NCBI RefSeq assembly: GCF_000010165.1
Contig: NC_012491.1
Location: 3,851,501 to 3,915,500, forward strand
DNA: 64,000 nt
Direction: 5' to 3'
Source of the DNA: Brevibacillus brevis NBRC 100599
GTDB lineage: Bacteria > Bacillota > Bacilli > Brevibacillales > Brevibacillaceae
Positions within the stretch are counted from its first letter, which is position 1, and every line of letters starts with the position of its first letter. This document shows, piece after piece, positions 62,607 to 64,000 of this stretch. Under the pieces are notes generated by a model. It made no database searches. It had not been told where the DNA came from and was given only the letters and a program-made list of their open reading frames with translations. The position numbers were made by a program, and so were the translations under genes.

Positions 62607-63850
62607 GACAGGTCTTGGAGCGGCCTATGCTCTTGCACCGCAAGGACAGCATCAAACAGCTTGTCTGCCACAGCCCGCTTACTCAATTTATCCAATGCCA
62701 GTTGCTCTCCGCCACGGGTTAGCAAGGTCACGATATTCGTATCGCTCCCCATACCTGCTCCCTCAAGCAACACATTATTGGCTACGATCATATCGAGATT
62801 TTTTCGCTCCAGCTTGGACTGGGCATGCTGTAACACATTTTGGGTCTCTGCTGCAAAGCCTACGACGAATTGCTTCGTTTTGCGCTCACCGATCGTCTTT
62901 AAAATATCGGGTGCTTTTTCTAGCACGAGGTCGAGTGGACCATCACCCTTTTTCAGCTTATGTTCAGCTACATGCTTCGGTCGATAATCGGAAACGGCTG
63001 CTGATTTGACGACAATGTCACAGTGTGGCAACTGCTCCATGACGGCATCGAACATTTCTTGTACCGATTCCACCGCGATGAATTCTACTCCATCAGGACG
63101 TGCCAAGGTTGTCGGCCCACTGACCAACGTGACCTTTGCCCCTCTGTCTCGTGCCGCTTCCGCGATGGCGTAGCCCATTTTTCCTGAAGCATGATTGGTT
63201 ATGTAACGAACGGGATCAATTTTTTCACGAGTCGGTCCCGCTGTGATCAGTACGTGCTTGTCCTGCAAATCTTTTTCTCGGATCGTTTGTCTGGTCTCAT
63301 CGGAGGCAAACCACTGACGCACAGCTTCGACGATCTCCTCTGGCTCCGCCAAACGCCCTTTGCCAATCCAGCCACATGCCAAAAGCCCGACACCCGGTTC
63401 CACAAACCGATAACCATAAGCCGTAAGCTTATCCATATTGGCGATAACCGCGGGGTGATTGTACATATTGACGTTCATGGCAGGCGCGACCATGACAGGC
63501 GCTTTCGTAGCCAATACAGTCGTCGTCAGCATATCATCCGCAATGCCATTCGCCATTTTGCCAATCACGTTTGCCGTTGCTGGCGCAATCAAAATGAGAT
63601 CAGCTCGATCAGCCAGTTCAATATGGCTAATCACATGTGGATCTGGCTCCGTAAATGTATCTGTATAAACAGGCAGGTGAGACAAGGCTTGAAACGTCAA
63701 AGGCTGAACAAACTGCAAGGCGCTCTCTGTCAAAATGACATGCACCAATGCACCTACTTGTGTCAACTTGCTGGTCAGTGCAGCAGCCTTATAAGCAGCA
63801 ATGCCGCCAGATACTCCAAGAACAATTCGTTTTCCTGCAAGCGAATGCAT
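62603..63850 (-). CDS. coaBC: Bifunctional CoaBC (phosphopantothenoylcysteine decarboxylase/synthetase)
   Basis: 415 residues from the ATG at 63850. The N-terminal CoaC flavoprotein domain (KRIVLGVSGGIAAYKA, APAMNVNMY with the active Asn, and the CGWIGKGRLAEPEEI flexible loop Cys) decarboxylates; the C-terminal CoaB domain (ITAGPTREKIDPVRYITNHASGKMGYAIAEAA and FVVGFAAET) joins cysteine with CTP. Both are steps to coenzyme A. Starts 75 bases after rpoZ, with a hairpin between. Confidence 0.97.
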   Translation of the reverse strand: MHSLAGKRIVLGVSGGIAAYKAAALTSKLTQVGALVHVILTESALQFVQPLTFQALSHLPVYTDTFTEPDPHVISHIELADRADLILIAPATANVIGKMANGIADDMLTTTVLATKAPVMVAPAMNVNMYNHPAVIANMDKLTAYGYRFVEPGVGLLACGWIGKGRLAEPEEIVEAVRQWFASDETRQTIREKDLQDKHVLITAGPTREKIDPVRYITNHASGKMGYAIAEAARDRGAKVTLVSGPTTLARPDGVEFIAVESVQEMFDAVMEQLPHCDIVVKSAAVSDYRPKHVAEHKLKKGDGPLDLVLEKAPDILKTIGERKTKQFVVGFAAETQNVLQHAQSKLERKNLDMIVANNVLLEGAGMGSDTNIVTLLTRGGEQLALDKLSKRAVADKLFDAVLAVQEHRPLQDLS

Positions 63851-63885
63851 CTGCACTCTCTCCTTTCTCCCCTATCCGAAATCCG

Positions 63886-63913
63886 AAAAAAACAACCTCG
63901 TGAGGTTGTTTTT
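63886..63913 (-). terminator. Hairpin between rpoZ and coaBC
   Basis: AAACAACCTC (63890-63899) pairs with GAGGTTGTTT (63902-63911) and is followed on the minus strand by TTTTTTC, so it acts as a terminator or attenuator before coaBC. Confidence 0.8.
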
Positions 63914-63925
63914 AAAGGTGACTGC

Positions 63926-64000
63926 TTATTTGCGACCGTCCAAAAACTCGTGAACGAGCTCGTCGGAGATGAACTCCTCCAGTGCCAAACCTACAAACTT
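63926..64000 (-). CDS. rpoZ: RNA polymerase omega subunit, 3' end (partial)
   Basis: Only the last 24 residues and the stop lie in the window. They read KFVGLALEEFISDELV and end LDGRK, which fits the C-terminus of Bacillales omega. Omega helps assemble the beta-prime subunit. The place directly upstream of coaBC is the usual one (gmk-rpoZ-coaBC-priA order). The rest of the gene lies beyond position 64000. Confidence 0.8.
   Translation of the reverse strand, partial: KFVGLALEEFISDELVHEFLDGRK

Overview
The window is 64 kb of chromosome from an endospore-forming, low-to-medium GC Firmicute of the order Bacillales; the protein sequences look most like Brevibacillus (genus from family resemblance, not from a search). 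Spore-formation signs are a spoVM gene (45426-45509), a CotS-type coat protein with a partner glycosyltransferase, a PdaA-type deacetylase and a lipoprotein with a spore-germination Ig-like domain. I see no rRNA, tRNA, CRISPR array, transposase or prophage.

Left part (1-24 kb): lepB, a VanY-type D,D-carboxypeptidase lipoprotein, an NAD-dependent epimerase, a gamma-glutamyltransferase with an extra C-terminal domain, and a coiled-coil protein with a phosphodiester glycosidase-like protein. Next is a membrane/AAA cluster: RDD protein and SpoIIM-family protein on one side, and GPDPase-type membrane protein, DUF4129, DUF4350, MoxR ATPase and DUF58 as one overlapping minus-strand operon. A coat-like island follows (heptad-repeat basic protein, glycosyltransferase, CotS-like protein with a long Lys/Ser tail), then a SWIM-SNF2 helicase, a hyperacidic 75-residue protein, PdaA-like deacetylase and aspartase.

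Middle part (24-37 kb): accessory metabolism and regulation. It holds a 39-residue zinc-ribbon gene, a YwaF-type membrane protein, a divergent LysR/EamA pair around a 17-bp palindrome, an AHSA1 protein, an amidohydrolase, an MFS transporter, an SOS-controlled operon (UvrX-type Y-family polymerase, unknown protein, YolD-like protein), an AraC/GyrI-like regulator, and glyoxalase and GNAT genes.

Right part (37-64 kb): the conserved Bacillales block rpoZ, coaBC, priA, def, fmt, rsmB, rlmN, prpC, prkC, rsgA, rpe, then spoVM/rpmB, Asp23-fakA-DegV, sdaAB-sdaAA and recG. It links initiator tRNA formylation and deformylation, rRNA methylation, the PrkC/PrpC phospho-signalling pair and fatty-acid kinase. 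Between rpe and spoVM about 6 kb of other genes is inserted (PrcB-like secreted protein, RDD protein, M20 peptidase, polar amino-acid ABC transporter, thiT, a 57-residue membrane protein), and no thiN-like gene is seen there. Genes found by reading outside long ORFs are spoVM, the 57-residue membrane protein, the 39-residue zinc ribbon and the 3' end of rpoZ.

No clearly new defence or mobile system was found. The best leads are the small unannotated genes, the repeat-bearing and charged-tail coat-like proteins, the two-box LexA promoter of the UvrX operon, the loss of synteny at rpe-spoVM, and several palindromic operator candidates.
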